Of a stretch of DNA of 39,983 bases, positions 25,163 to 33,156 are shown in pieces (positions within the stretch are counted from its first letter, which is position 1; each line of letters begins with the position of its first letter). The position numbers and the translations under genes were made by a program. Below the pieces are notes generated by a model. That model had not been told where the DNA came from. It searched no databases and was given only the letters and a program-made list of their open reading frames with translations. The DNA lies in the NCBI GenBank assembly GCA_021740175.1, contig JAIPAH010000012.1, positions 1 through 39,983 of the forward strand, written 5' to 3'. This DNA comes from Bacteroidales bacterium (GTDB taxonomy: Bacteria; Bacteroidota; Bacteroidia; Bacteroidales; JAIPAH01).

Positions 25163-25735
25163 ATGGATTATATTATTATCATCATAACCGCAATATTTGT
25201 TAATAACATTGTACTGGCTCAATTTCTTGGTATTTGCCCCTTCCTGGGCGTTTCCGGGAAAGTCTCCACATCGGTGGGGATGAGCGGAGCCGTGATGTTT
25301 GTTATGACCATTGCAACTATTGTAACATGGCTGATACAGAACTACATACTTATACCTTTCAGCCTGGAGTTTCTACAAACCATCACTTTCATCCTCATAA
25401 TTGCCTCCCTGGTACAAATGGTGGAAATTATCCTGAAAAAGGTAAGCCCTCCGCTTTACCAAGCTCTGGGTATTTACCTTCCCCTGATGACAACCAATTG
25501 TGCTATCCTCGGAGTGGCTATCCTCACCATGCAGAGTAATTATAATCTTATGGAAGGTGTGGTTTTTGCCATTGCCAATGCTATCGGTTTTGGTCTAGCG
25601 CTGTTACTTTTCTCCAGCATACGCGAACATCTTGATTTATTGGACGTGCCGAAAGGGATGCGTGGCGTACCGATAGCCTTTGTGGCTGCCGGTATTTTAG
25701 CTCTTGCTTTTATGGGTTTTGCCGGACTGGTATAA
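25163..25735 (+). CDS. rnfA: Rnf complex membrane subunit A
   Basis: A 190-residue subunit with six hydrophobic helices, the partner of RnfE with inverted topology. FVNNIVLAQFLGICPFLGVS contains Cys25 and LPLMTTNCAILGVA contains Cys113, the expected ligands of the shared membrane [2Fe-2S] centre. The length is standard. It is the last gene of the operon and is followed 25 nt later by a terminator hairpin. Confidence 0.95.
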   Translation: MDYIIIIITAIFVNNIVLAQFLGICPFLGVSGKVSTSVGMSGAVMFVMTIATIVTWLIQNYILIPFSLEFLQTITFILIIASLVQMVEIILKKVSPPLYQALGIYLPLMTTNCAILGVAILTMQSNYNLMEGVVFAIANAIGFGLALLLFSSIREHLDLLDVPKGMRGVPIAFVAAGILALAFMGFAGLV

Positions 25736-25759
25736 AAAACAGAAAAAAGACGAATTAAG

Positions 25760-25798
25760 AGCTGCTCGCTTAAAGAAACTACCGGGCAGCTTTTTTTT
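25760..25798 (+). terminator. Intrinsic terminator of the rnf operon
   Basis: AGCTGCTCG (25760-25768) pairs with CGGGCAGCT (25783-25791), one T-G wobble, loop 14 nt, followed by eight Ts. Confidence 0.8.
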
Positions 25799-25833
25799 AT
25801 TTTAATAGTGGGATGCTACAACCATCTTTTTAT

Positions 25834-25841
25834 TAAATTTG
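25834..25841 (+). promoter_or_regulatory. -7 promoter box of the FtsE-like gene
   Basis: TAAATTTG, a perfect TAnnTTTG match, 21 nt upstream of ATG 25863. It overlaps an in-frame TTG at 25839, which is therefore unlikely to be the start. Confidence 0.5.
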
Positions 25842-25862
25842 ATACATCAAAACTTATACACT

Positions 25863-26549
25863 ATGGATCTGGACGTAATCATAGACCTGAATAACTTGTC
25901 GGTATATCAAAATGAATTCCTTGTCCTGCAAGATGTAAATCTGACTGTACGAAAAGGTGAATTTATTTATGTCATAGGCAAAACCGGTACCGGAAAAAGC
26001 AGCCTGCTTATGACGATATATGGAGAATTACCCGTGCATCACGGATCAGCCTTAGTATCAGGTTATGATCTTACAAAGCTTAGAAAAAAACAGATCCCTT
26101 ATCTACGTCGTTCTATAGGCGTTGTCTTTCAGGACTTCAACTTATTAACCGACCGGACGGTGAATAAGAATCTTGGTTTTGTATTACGAGCCACCGGATG
26201 GAAAAACAAGGAGGCGATGGATGCGCGCATTAACAATGTGCTGGAAAAAGTAGGTCTTGCGACCAAAGGTCATAAAATGCCCCATCAGCTTGCCGGCGGA
26301 GAACAACAGAGGGTGGTCATTGCCAGGGCATTACTCAATGACCCCGATGTTATCCTGGCCGATGAACCGACCGGAAACCTGGACCCGGAGACTTCTGAAG
26401 GAATTATGGAACTACTTTTTGAAATATCAAAAACCGGCAGGGCTGTCTTGATGGCCACACATGATTATTCGCTTTTTCACCATTTCCCTGCCAAAACAGT
26501 GAAATGCGAAAACGGAACGGTGAAACACTCTGAACATCAGATTCAATAG
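25863..26549 (+). CDS. ftsE: FtsE-like cell-division ABC ATPase
   Basis: A 228-residue single ABC cassette. Walker A is GKTGTGKSS (39-47), the Q-loop FQDFNLL, signature LAGGEQQR, and Walker B VILADEPTGNLD followed by ATHDYSLFHHF. The FtsE/LolD/MacB group shares GxxxGKSS...ADEPTGNLD; the size, the LTVRKGEFIYVIGKTGTGKSSLL start and the short tail best fit FtsE. FtsE with FtsX activates peptidoglycan hydrolases at the division site. No ftsX is adjacent, which is common in Bacteroidota. A LolD-type exporter ATPase is the alternative. Confidence 0.75.
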   Translation: MDLDVIIDLNNLSVYQNEFLVLQDVNLTVRKGEFIYVIGKTGTGKSSLLMTIYGELPVHHGSALVSGYDLTKLRKKQIPYLRRSIGVVFQDFNLLTDRTVNKNLGFVLRATGWKNKEAMDARINNVLEKVGLATKGHKMPHQLAGGEQQRVVIARALLNDPDVILADEPTGNLDPETSEGIMELLFEISKTGRAVLMATHDYSLFHHFPAKTVKCENGTVKHSEHQIQ

Positions 26550-26640
26550 CTGACGAATTTTACCAAGCTTTATGAATATTAGGATTTGTACATCCCAAGC
26601 AATAACAATACTAAACCGAATCGCAAAAAATGGAGAAGCT

Positions 26641-28236
26641 ATGAGAAAAACATGGAGTTTTTTGATTTTGTTACTTTTCATCAGCACCACTATCTTGGCT
26701 CAGCCTCAGCTTGAATGGGAGCAAAGCCTCGGCGGAACAAGTGCGGATGTAGCCAAATGCATTCAGCAAACTTCTGACGGAGATTACATCGTTGCCGGCT
26801 ATTCCAACTCCTTTAACGGCGATGTTGTGGGTAATCACGGTCTTTATGATTGCTGGATAGCCGGATTGGATGAATCGGGTGACTTATCATGGCAGAACAG
26901 CCTGGGTGGAAGTAATACGGATAAGGCTGAATTTATAAAGCAAACCTACGACAAGGGCTATATCATTGCAGGCAATACGCAATCCAATGATGGTGATGTC
27001 AGCGGTCACCACGGCGATTATGACTTTTGGGCTGTCAAGCTTGATTCTACAGGTACGATGGATTGGCAAAAATGCCTGGGCGGAACGGAATGGGATTACG
27101 CTTACGCCTGTGAGCAAACCATCGATAGCGGCTATATTATGGCAGGTCATACCTTTTCTAACGACGGCGATGTAAGCGGCAATCATGGCAGTTATGATTA
27201 TTGGGTGGTTAAGATGAACGCTGATGGTGATATAGAATGGCAGAATTGTCTCGGCGGAGGCTCTTCCGATGAAGCTTACTCTATTCAGCAAACCTCCGAC
27301 GACGGATTCATTGTTGCAGGCTACAGCATGTCGGATGACGGGGTTGTGAGTGGAAATAACGGCATGGCCGATTATTGGGTAGTTAAACTGGATGCTGCGG
27401 GTGATTTGCAATGGCAGAAATGTTTAGGGGGAACCAGCTATGATGAAGCAGCTTCGGTTCGGCAAACCTCCGATGAAGGTTACATCGTGACTGGTTTTAG
27501 TTCGTCCGAGGACGGTGATGTTAGCGATAACTATGGTTATGATGACTATTGGGTGGTCAAACTCAATAATTCGGGGGAAATCACCTGGCAGCAAAATTAT
27601 GGAGGTAGCGATGAGGATTATGGCCGTTGTATACGTCAAACTACTGACGGAGGCTATGTAATGACCGGGCGATCCCGATCCAATGACGGGGATGTAACAG
27701 GCAATCACGGCAACTATGACTACTGGGTGGTCAAACTAAATTCCTCAGGGAGCCTATCATGGCAGGATTCCTTTGGGGGAAGCGCTCATGACTGGGGTCA
27801 TAGCGTTCGGCAAACGTCCGGCGAAGGTTACATAGTAGCCGGCGAATCGCAGTCGGCAGACGGGGATATTACAGATAGCTGGGCCTATAAAGACTATTGG
27901 ATAGCTAAATTAAGCCCCACTACTACTGATATCAGTTTTAGCAAAAACAGGGGCGCCAAAGGTTACACAATCACCTCATCGCCCAATCCCTTTTATTCGC
28001 AAACAGATATTGTCTTCACCCTCCCGCAAAGCGGCGCGGTGGAATTGACTGTTTATGATATTAATGGCAGGAGTGTTAAAACCTTGACCAAGCAAAAATA
28101 TCAAAGCGGCCAGCACAAATTAAACTGGAATACACGGAATGATGCAGGTCATAAAGTTACCCGGGGAATTTATTTTTACCAATTACGGGTAAATGGCCAA
28201 ATCAAGGCAGTGCAGAAAGGGATACTTATAAAATAA
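26641..28236 (+). CDS. Secreted protein with seven 58-residue repeats and T9SS/FlgD-like C-terminus
   Basis: A 531-residue exported protein. Signal peptide MRKTWSFLILLLFISTTILAQ, so ATG 26641 is chosen over an upstream in-frame codon at 26572. Residues 24-429 are seven consecutive repeats of exactly 58 residues, consensus LxWQxxLGGxxxDxAxxIxQTxDxGYIVAGxSxSxDGDVSGNHGxYDYWVVKLDxxGx, with no indels. The pattern fits one blade each of a seven-bladed beta-propeller. The C-terminal ~85 residues (SSPNPFYSQTDIVFTLPQSGAVELTVYDINGRSVKTL ... GIYFYQLRVNGQIKAVQKGILIK) are a FlgD Ig-like/T9SS type A sorting domain. It is probably displayed on the cell surface; the ligand is unknown. Confidence 0.8.
   Translation: MRKTWSFLILLLFISTTILAQPQLEWEQSLGGTSADVAKCIQQTSDGDYIVAGYSNSFNGDVVGNHGLYDCWIAGLDESGDLSWQNSLGGSNTDKAEFIKQTYDKGYIIAGNTQSNDGDVSGHHGDYDFWAVKLDSTGTMDWQKCLGGTEWDYAYACEQTIDSGYIMAGHTFSNDGDVSGNHGSYDYWVVKMNADGDIEWQNCLGGGSSDEAYSIQQTSDDGFIVAGYSMSDDGVVSGNNGMADYWVVKLDAAGDLQWQKCLGGTSYDEAASVRQTSDEGYIVTGFSSSEDGDVSDNYGYDDYWVVKLNNSGEITWQQNYGGSDEDYGRCIRQTTDGGYVMTGRSRSNDGDVTGNHGNYDYWVVKLNSSGSLSWQDSFGGSAHDWGHSVRQTSGEGYIVAGESQSADGDITDSWAYKDYWIAKLSPTTTDISFSKNRGAKGYTITSSPNPFYSQTDIVFTLPQSGAVELTVYDINGRSVKTLTKQKYQSGQHKLNWNTRNDAGHKVTRGIYFYQLRVNGQIKAVQKGILIK
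26710..27927 (+). repeat. Seven in-frame 174-bp tandem repeats
   Basis: The coding repeats above are seven units of exactly 174 bp. At the DNA level they are diverged (alternate codons throughout), yet no insertion or deletion has occurred, suggesting old duplication kept at length by structural selection. Confidence 0.75.
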
Positions 28237-28370
28237 ATATAAAGGAGATGTTCCGGAAAATGGGTGCCATCTACTTATAAGGAGATATTCCGGTTGTTTC
28301 CCGGTTTATCAAATTGCTACCCGACTGAACTGTAAATTGAATTTTTTCTATTTACTGGTATATGAATTTT

Positions 28371-28399
28371 TTTTGTTACATTTACTCCCTGTAACAAAA
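28371..28399. promoter_or_regulatory. Perfect 10-bp inverted repeat upstream of the TPR-kinase gene
   Basis: TTTTGTTACA (28371-28380) and TGTAACAAAA (28390-28399) around a 9-nt spacer. The T-run lies before the stem, so it is not a rightward terminator; an operator or RNA hairpin is more likely. The 28237-28515 spacer also has two copies of AAGGAGATRTTCCGG (28242-28256 and 28279-28293). Confidence 0.45.
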
Positions 28400-28515
28400 G
28401 AGCTATTATAGTCCCCCTTGTTAAAAAGCTAATTCAGGTTAGCGGTAAAACAATTTTCTCCAATAAAACATTATACAATAATAATGATCTCATTGTAGGT
28501 CGCGAAACTTTTAGA

Positions 28516-30471
28516 ATGCAAAGTTATTTGAAACAATACAATCTCAGGCGTTGCTTTTCAGCAGGGATTTTTGTGCTGCTGTTTGTGCTAATTATTGTTC
28601 CTTTTTCCCGGGCCTACACCCAAAGCTCTTTGGATTCTCTTATTCACCAATGGCAAAAGATAAAAATAGATACCACCCCCCGGGAAAAAGCAAAATTGCT
28701 TAACAAGATCGGTGCTGAATTAAGATTTTCCAATGCTGATTCTGCAAATTACTACTATAATAAAGCACTCGAAATAGCCCGTGAGAACGATCTGCCCCAC
28801 ATGATTGCCAAATCGATTAGTGGCATCGGCTACGTAAAATATGTTGAAGGAGAATATGATTATGCCATGGAGAATTTTATGGAAGGCATTGAAATCTGGG
28901 AAAAAACTGACAACCAAAGGGGTATCGCCAAAGGTTTGAATATTATCGGACTGATTCAAAACATGCAGGAGCATTATCGGCAATCTATCCGGAACCATCA
29001 GAAATCACTGGAAATAGCTAAACAAATTTCTGACACATCTTTACTGTCTCATAACCATTTCAATATGGGGATATCATACTATTCTTTTAAAAAATACGAC
29101 AGTGCTTTACTGCATGCTCAAAAGGCTCTGCAGCTTAAAGAAGAAGCGGGGAAGCCCAAAGAAGGCCTTCGCATGGTTAATTTAATGGGGAATATTTACG
29201 CTGATATAGGGAAGTATGAAAAAGCCATTTCTGCACTTACCAAAGTCATTAATGCCGAAAATTATGATAATAAATGGGAGATCAGTTATGCCATGGCCGG
29301 ATTGGCTAAGGTATTCAAGGAGACAGGTGACCTTGATAAAAGTATTGACTATGGTATACGTAGTTATGAGTTGGCTAAAGAAGTCAATGCAAAATGGGAT
29401 AAACAGAATGTAACAAAAATTCTTGCAGAGGCCTATGCCACAAAAGGGGAGTATAAAAATGCCTACCATTATCATAAACTTCATAAAAAATACAGCGATA
29501 GCATTTTTAATGAAAAGCGTGAGAATAAGATAAATTATTTGCGGTTAAAACGAGAAGAATCGAAGAATAAAGCTCTTGCTAAAGAAAATCGCCTGCAAGA
29601 GATAAGAATAAAAAGGCGAAATCAACAGCTAATAGCCGGTGTGGCTGGGATTGTGGTTTTAATAGTTTTAGCCTCCCTGCTTTATCGGCATAACCGTCTG
29701 AAAGCCAAGTTTAATAAAAATTTACAGCACAAAAACGCGGAAATAGCCGATAAAAACAAAAAGCTTACGGAACTGAATCTTGCCAAAGACACGCTCTTCC
29801 GCGTCATTGCCCATGATTTAAGAACTCCAATCAGTGTGGTGGTTTCCTATACTGATTTAATTAAAGAGGAATTTGATGAGTATGAAAGGGAAGAGCTGCT
29901 TACTATTATTAAAAGAATTCATTATTCATCTAATGAAGGTTTGAGATTGCTTGAGAATCTGATGACGTGGGCTCGATCGCAATCCGGTTCTATTGCTTGC
30001 GAACCTCAACCAATAAATGTCGCTGAAATTATTCAGGAAAATACAAACTTGCTGCAAACTAATTTTAAAGATAAAAACATCAACCTGGTAACTGATTTAT
30101 TCAAAGACAAATACTTGTATGCCGATTATAATCTCACTTCTACGGTAGTTAGAAATCTCCTTTCAAATGCGATTAAATTTACTCCCGAAGGGGGAAAAAT
30201 TATTATTGCAACCACACACGAAAACGGTAAGCACAAAATATCAGTGACAGACACAGGTATGGGCATTCCAAAAGGAGAACAATCCAAATTGTTTAATGTA
30301 GGTGAAACCAGTAAACGGAAGGGTACTAACGACGAAAGAGGTACCGGGCTGGGCCTTGTTATTTGCAGGGAATTTGTCGAAAAACAAAATGGCCGGATAT
30401 GGGTCGAGAGTGAAGAAGGGAAAGGTAGCCGCTTTAACTTTACATTACCCGCTTATCATCAAAAAGGATAG
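28516..30471 (+). CDS. TPR-containing sensor histidine kinase
   Basis: A 651-residue membrane kinase. N-terminal signal/anchor at ~14-34, then a periplasmic region (~40-335) of about six to seven TPR units (ANYYYNKALEIA, DYAMENFMEGIEIWEK, RQSIRNHQKSLEIAK, YDSALLHAQKALQLKE, YEKAISALTKVI, DKSIDYGIRSYELAK). A coiled coil and transmembrane helix (~371-391) follow. The kinase core has H-box FRVIAHDLRTPI with His433, N-box NLLSNAIKFT, G1 DTGMGIP and G2 GTGLGL. It is a HisKA/HATPase kinase with no attached receiver or output domain and no response regulator next to it. The TPR domain may sense a protein or peptide in the periplasm. No promoter box is clear. Confidence 0.9.
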   Translation: MQSYLKQYNLRRCFSAGIFVLLFVLIIVPFSRAYTQSSLDSLIHQWQKIKIDTTPREKAKLLNKIGAELRFSNADSANYYYNKALEIARENDLPHMIAKSISGIGYVKYVEGEYDYAMENFMEGIEIWEKTDNQRGIAKGLNIIGLIQNMQEHYRQSIRNHQKSLEIAKQISDTSLLSHNHFNMGISYYSFKKYDSALLHAQKALQLKEEAGKPKEGLRMVNLMGNIYADIGKYEKAISALTKVINAENYDNKWEISYAMAGLAKVFKETGDLDKSIDYGIRSYELAKEVNAKWDKQNVTKILAEAYATKGEYKNAYHYHKLHKKYSDSIFNEKRENKINYLRLKREESKNKALAKENRLQEIRIKRRNQQLIAGVAGIVVLIVLASLLYRHNRLKAKFNKNLQHKNAEIADKNKKLTELNLAKDTLFRVIAHDLRTPISVVVSYTDLIKEEFDEYEREELLTIIKRIHYSSNEGLRLLENLMTWARSQSGSIACEPQPINVAEIIQENTNLLQTNFKDKNINLVTDLFKDKYLYADYNLTSTVVRNLLSNAIKFTPEGGKIIIATTHENGKHKISVTDTGMGIPKGEQSKLFNVGETSKRKGTNDERGTGLGLVICREFVEKQNGRIWVESEEGKGSRFNFTLPAYHQKG

Positions 30472-30644
30472 GGGTAAAAACTATCATATAGCTTTGTGGA
30501 ATTCTGAAGCAGGATGAGTGAACCTCGTCCTGAATAATTTTATTGGTATATGCAAAAATAGCATTTTTATAAAAGTTTAATATTCATGTTTTTTAAAAGA
30601 GATGCGAAACTTTTATTGTGGAATTAATTTCTCGGATACATTTT

Positions 30645-30673
30645 TTGATAATATTGATAAATAGTTATCTTTG
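30645..30673 (+). promoter_or_regulatory. Complete promoter (TTG-N18-TATCTTTG)
   Basis: TTG at 30645-30647 within a T-run, 18 nt spacing, TATCTTTG at 30666-30673. It predicts a leader of about 24 nt to ATG 30704 and may start transcription of the exported-protein series that follows. Confidence 0.65.
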
Positions 30674-30703
30674 TTTTAGACTAATCATAAGTATAAATTC
30701 AGA

Positions 30704-31465
30704 ATGCGTGTCGATAAAACTATACTCCCTTCTATTATCCTGGTATTGTTTTTTATAAAACCGGTAAATGGATGTGGTGTCGATAATCTGAACCAGGTGA
30801 ATTCAATCCTCTACGGGATTTTTAATTTTCAGTTTGAAAAAGCCCGACACCTTCTTGATTCCGGGATTTTTGGGAAAAAGACGGAACAATTTCTCCAAAT
30901 AGAACTGGCATGGTGGCATGCTATTGAGAAGGGGAATGATAAATCACTGCATAAATTCCGGGATCGCATTGAAAGCCAAAAAAAACAATATACCGGCAAC
31001 TCAACACAATACCTGATTTTGCAGACTTACAAATTGCGTTACGATTTGGCTTTGAACAAATATCCTGCTGCTCTAATCGATTATGTTAAGCTCAAAAATC
31101 TGTTGGAGGATCAAACACCTCCTACTGATTCAATCTCACTGCATGGCCATTTATATTCACTTTATGTAAGTCTTATTGAATTAGTAGAGACCTCTTATAA
31201 TTTAAACCCTTTTAAAGCCAATATTGACACACAAAAGAAAAATCATATTCAGAACCTGGAAAACCATGCTGCAAGTAACAATTTTATCAGAAGTACGCTG
31301 GGAAAATATTTTTTATTCAAATATTATTGCGATATTGCAGAAGAAACATCCAGGGCGGAAATATATAAAAAAAAGCTTCATGAGCGGTTTCCCGGGAATC
31401 CTTGTTTCAAGCAGGAACGGGGACAACAGGGAAGTGCTTTAACAAAGAATACAAAATCGGAATAA
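30704..31465 (+). CDS. Exported helical protein of unknown function
   Basis: A 253-residue protein I do not recognise. It opens with a basic/hydrophobic export signal (residues 1-22) ending VNGCG; Cys24 could be lipidated although the lipobox is imperfect. The remainder is helical with TPR-like spacing (YGIFNFQFEKARHLLDSGIF; TYKLRYDLALNKYPAALIDYVKLKNLLE) and a lysine/serine-rich tail. It has its own strong promoter and is 60 nt upstream of the TM2-domain gene, so it may belong to the same transcript. A periplasmic TPR scaffold is a reasonable guess only. Confidence 0.55.
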   Translation: MRVDKTILPSIILVLFFIKPVNGCGVDNLNQVNSILYGIFNFQFEKARHLLDSGIFGKKTEQFLQIELAWWHAIEKGNDKSLHKFRDRIESQKKQYTGNSTQYLILQTYKLRYDLALNKYPAALIDYVKLKNLLEDQTPPTDSISLHGHLYSLYVSLIELVETSYNLNPFKANIDTQKKNHIQNLENHAASNNFIRSTLGKYFLFKYYCDIAEETSRAEIYKKKLHERFPGNPCFKQERGQQGSALTKNTKSE

Positions 31466-31525
31466 TTTTAAATCATATTTATTTAATTACTTTTAAAACA
31501 AATGTTTAACCAAAAATTCAGTCTT

Positions 31526-31936
31526 ATGAAAAAGTTATTACTTATTGCAGTGCTATTCTCTTTTACTGCTTTATTTGCTGAGCAAGCGAATGCTTCGAAG
31601 TATTCGATTGATCAGGATAAAGTAGATGTATTATTTGAGAATGCCGACGAAGCCCAGTTCAACATTTTTACCGAAGCAGAAGCCGGTCACCCTAAGCTTG
31701 TTCCCCAAAAAGTTGATGGTAAAGATCCTATGGTAGCTATATTACTCGACTTTTTTGTCGGTGGACTTGGGGTGCATCGTTTCTACCTGGGAACTAAGAC
31801 AATGACAGGTGTGGGTTATATCCTTACTTGTGGCGGAATATTTGGAGTTATGCCGCTTGTAGACCTGATAGTTCTTGCTGTTAACTACGAGGATATTTCA
31901 CCCTATGTTGATAACCCGAGTTTCTTTATGTGGTAA
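31526..31936 (+). CDS. Exported TM2-domain protein
   Basis: About 136 residues. Signal peptide MKKLLLIAVLFSFTALFAEQANA (another in-frame ATG at 31502 would add eight residues). A ~45-residue charged linker (KYSIDQDKVDVLFENADEAQFNIFTEAEAG) leads into a TM2 domain: DPMVAILLDFFVGGLGVHRFYLGTKTMTG is the first helix and the conserved G-x-HRFYLG turn, and GGIFGVMPLVDLIVLAV the second helix. TM2 proteins occur in membrane-associated settings and their biochemical role is unclear. Signal peptide plus TM2 is common in Bacteroidota. It is followed 13 nt later by a terminator-like hairpin, so downstream genes may be partly uncoupled. Confidence 0.75.
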   Translation: MKKLLLIAVLFSFTALFAEQANASKYSIDQDKVDVLFENADEAQFNIFTEAEAGHPKLVPQKVDGKDPMVAILLDFFVGGLGVHRFYLGTKTMTGVGYILTCGGIFGVMPLVDLIVLAVNYEDISPYVDNPSFFMW

Positions 31937-31948
31937 AATGAAATATTA

Positions 31949-31983
31949 CAGGCCGGTTAATATTTTTCCCGGCCTGTTTTTTT
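31949..31983 (+). terminator. Intrinsic terminator or attenuator after the TM2 gene
   Basis: CAGGCCGG (31949-31956) pairs perfectly with CCGGCCTG (31969-31976), loop 12 nt, followed by seven Ts. It lies 27 nt before the next start, so it could act as an intra-operon attenuator. Confidence 0.75.
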
Positions 31984-32009
31984 CTATTTGGGATGCGAAA
32001 GTGAATAAG

Positions 32010-32723
32010 ATGCGAATTTTCAAGTTATTTTTGACCGGGCTGTTGTTGTTTGTTTTCTCTTTACCTGTATTGCCGCAATCAGTACAGCGTGTAAGTGTCC
32101 AAATGAAGAGCCAGGTTCTGAAAGAAGGGAAAAAATACACCCAAAAGGCAGATTGTTATTATTCGCCGGCGAAAGGAATCTATGTAACCCATTATTACCA
32201 GCCTAAAGAGTTTATTAAAAAAACCAACCGGAAAGGGGAAATGATGATTTATTTTCCGGAAGAAAACGAAGTTTCTATAAAACAAGACTTTTACTTTTCT
32301 TCCGAGAATGAATTGCTGCATTATTTTATCAATAACCTTACTGAAGACCTTGGGCTGCGTAAAGAGGGTTTTAAAAGGGTCAATACCGAATATGAGGGAG
32401 AACATATGGTGACCATCTGGGAACCTCCTGCTAAAATGGAACTAATAACAAAAGTAGAGCTGGTGTTTAAGGATATGATGCCTGTTTTTTCGGCATACAT
32501 TAACAGTGACAGGGACACCCTTCGAAAAATCTATTACAGCGATTATTACGAAAGCACTGAGTTTATGTTACCTACCAGGGTTACCGAGATATCATACCGG
32601 GAACAGGATTCTATCGTAAAACGTACCATATACTCCGACATAAAAGTCAATGATAAAGTAACCCCCTATTATCTGAACTATGAAATTCCGGATGATGCAA
32701 AAAGAATGGAGGATTCGTATTAA
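32010..32723 (+). CDS. Exported LolA-like protein of unknown function
   Basis: A 237-residue protein with signal peptide MRIFKLFLTGLLLFVFSLPVLPQ. The mature part is beta-strand-rich (VQRVSVQMKSQVL; YTQKADCYYSPAKGIYVTHYYQP; KGEMMIYFPEENEVSIKQ; MVTIWEPPAKMELITKVELVF), which resembles the LolA/LolB-type half-barrel found in outer-membrane lipoprotein carriers and their many Bacteroidota relatives. I base this on strand layout, not on a diagnostic motif. It could carry a lipid or lipoprotein between membranes. ATG 32010 is chosen for the signal peptide. Its 3' end overlaps the YidD-like gene by ~30 nt, so the two are translationally linked. Confidence 0.55.
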   Translation: MRIFKLFLTGLLLFVFSLPVLPQSVQRVSVQMKSQVLKEGKKYTQKADCYYSPAKGIYVTHYYQPKEFIKKTNRKGEMMIYFPEENEVSIKQDFYFSSENELLHYFINNLTEDLGLRKEGFKRVNTEYEGEHMVTIWEPPAKMELITKVELVFKDMMPVFSAYINSDRDTLRKIYYSDYYESTEFMLPTRVTEISYREQDSIVKRTIYSDIKVNDKVTPYYLNYEIPDDAKRMEDSY

Positions 32724-33156
32724 GCTGTTTATCATAATAACGCTTTTCCTTATATCTGTTTTTAATGCTACAGCGCAAAGGAGCGGGGCAAAAGAAGACC
32801 TCCGGTTTTTCAGAAATACGACCCATGAGAAGAAACATTTCCACAAAAGAGGCTATTTGATGAAAGATGCGTCCAGCAATTTTGTCAAATACAACCCTGT
32901 AAGTTTAACACTCGGCGGGTTACTATACATTTATCAGAACAGCATCTCCCGGCAGTTTTCGGCAAATTGCCTCTATCATCCTTCATGTTCCGATTTTAGC
33001 AAGCGAGCTATTTCCAAATATGGTTTTATCAAAGGCATTTTGCTTTCAACCGATCGCTTGACACGCTGTAACAAGATTGCCGGAACAGATATTCATCCCA
33101 TCACCCTCAATGACAGTTCTCAAAAGTCGCACGACCCTGTGAAGCTCTACAAATGA
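32692..33156 (+). CDS. YidD-family protein with N-terminal export signal
   Basis: A 154-residue protein. Residues ~68-130 match the YidD/haemolytic-factor domain (PF01809): LYIYQNSISRQFSANCLYHPSCSDFSKRAISKYGFIKG, then RLTRCNKIAG, with the conserved cysteines Cys93, Cys99 and Cys126. Ordinary YidD is ~70-90 residues, cytoplasmic, and helps YidC insert membrane proteins; it sits next to rnpA/yidC. This one adds ~65 N-terminal residues with a clear signal or anchor (RIKLFIIITLFLISVFNATAQ) and lies in an envelope gene set, so a periplasmic or membrane role is implied. Alternative ATGs at 32680 and 32695. It overlaps the LolA-like gene (32 nt) and the next gene (ATGA). Confidence 0.75.
   Translation: MMQKEWRIRIKLFIIITLFLISVFNATAQRSGAKEDLRFFRNTTHEKKHFHKRGYLMKDASSNFVKYNPVSLTLGGLLYIYQNSISRQFSANCLYHPSCSDFSKRAISKYGFIKGILLSTDRLTRCNKIAGTDIHPITLNDSSQKSHDPVKLYK

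Noticed and set aside
25863-26549. Assignment of the ABC ATPase as an Rnf-linked transporter.
   Set aside because: A terminator (25760-25798) and a separate promoter box (25834-25841) isolate it from the rnf operon, and the sequence fits FtsE.
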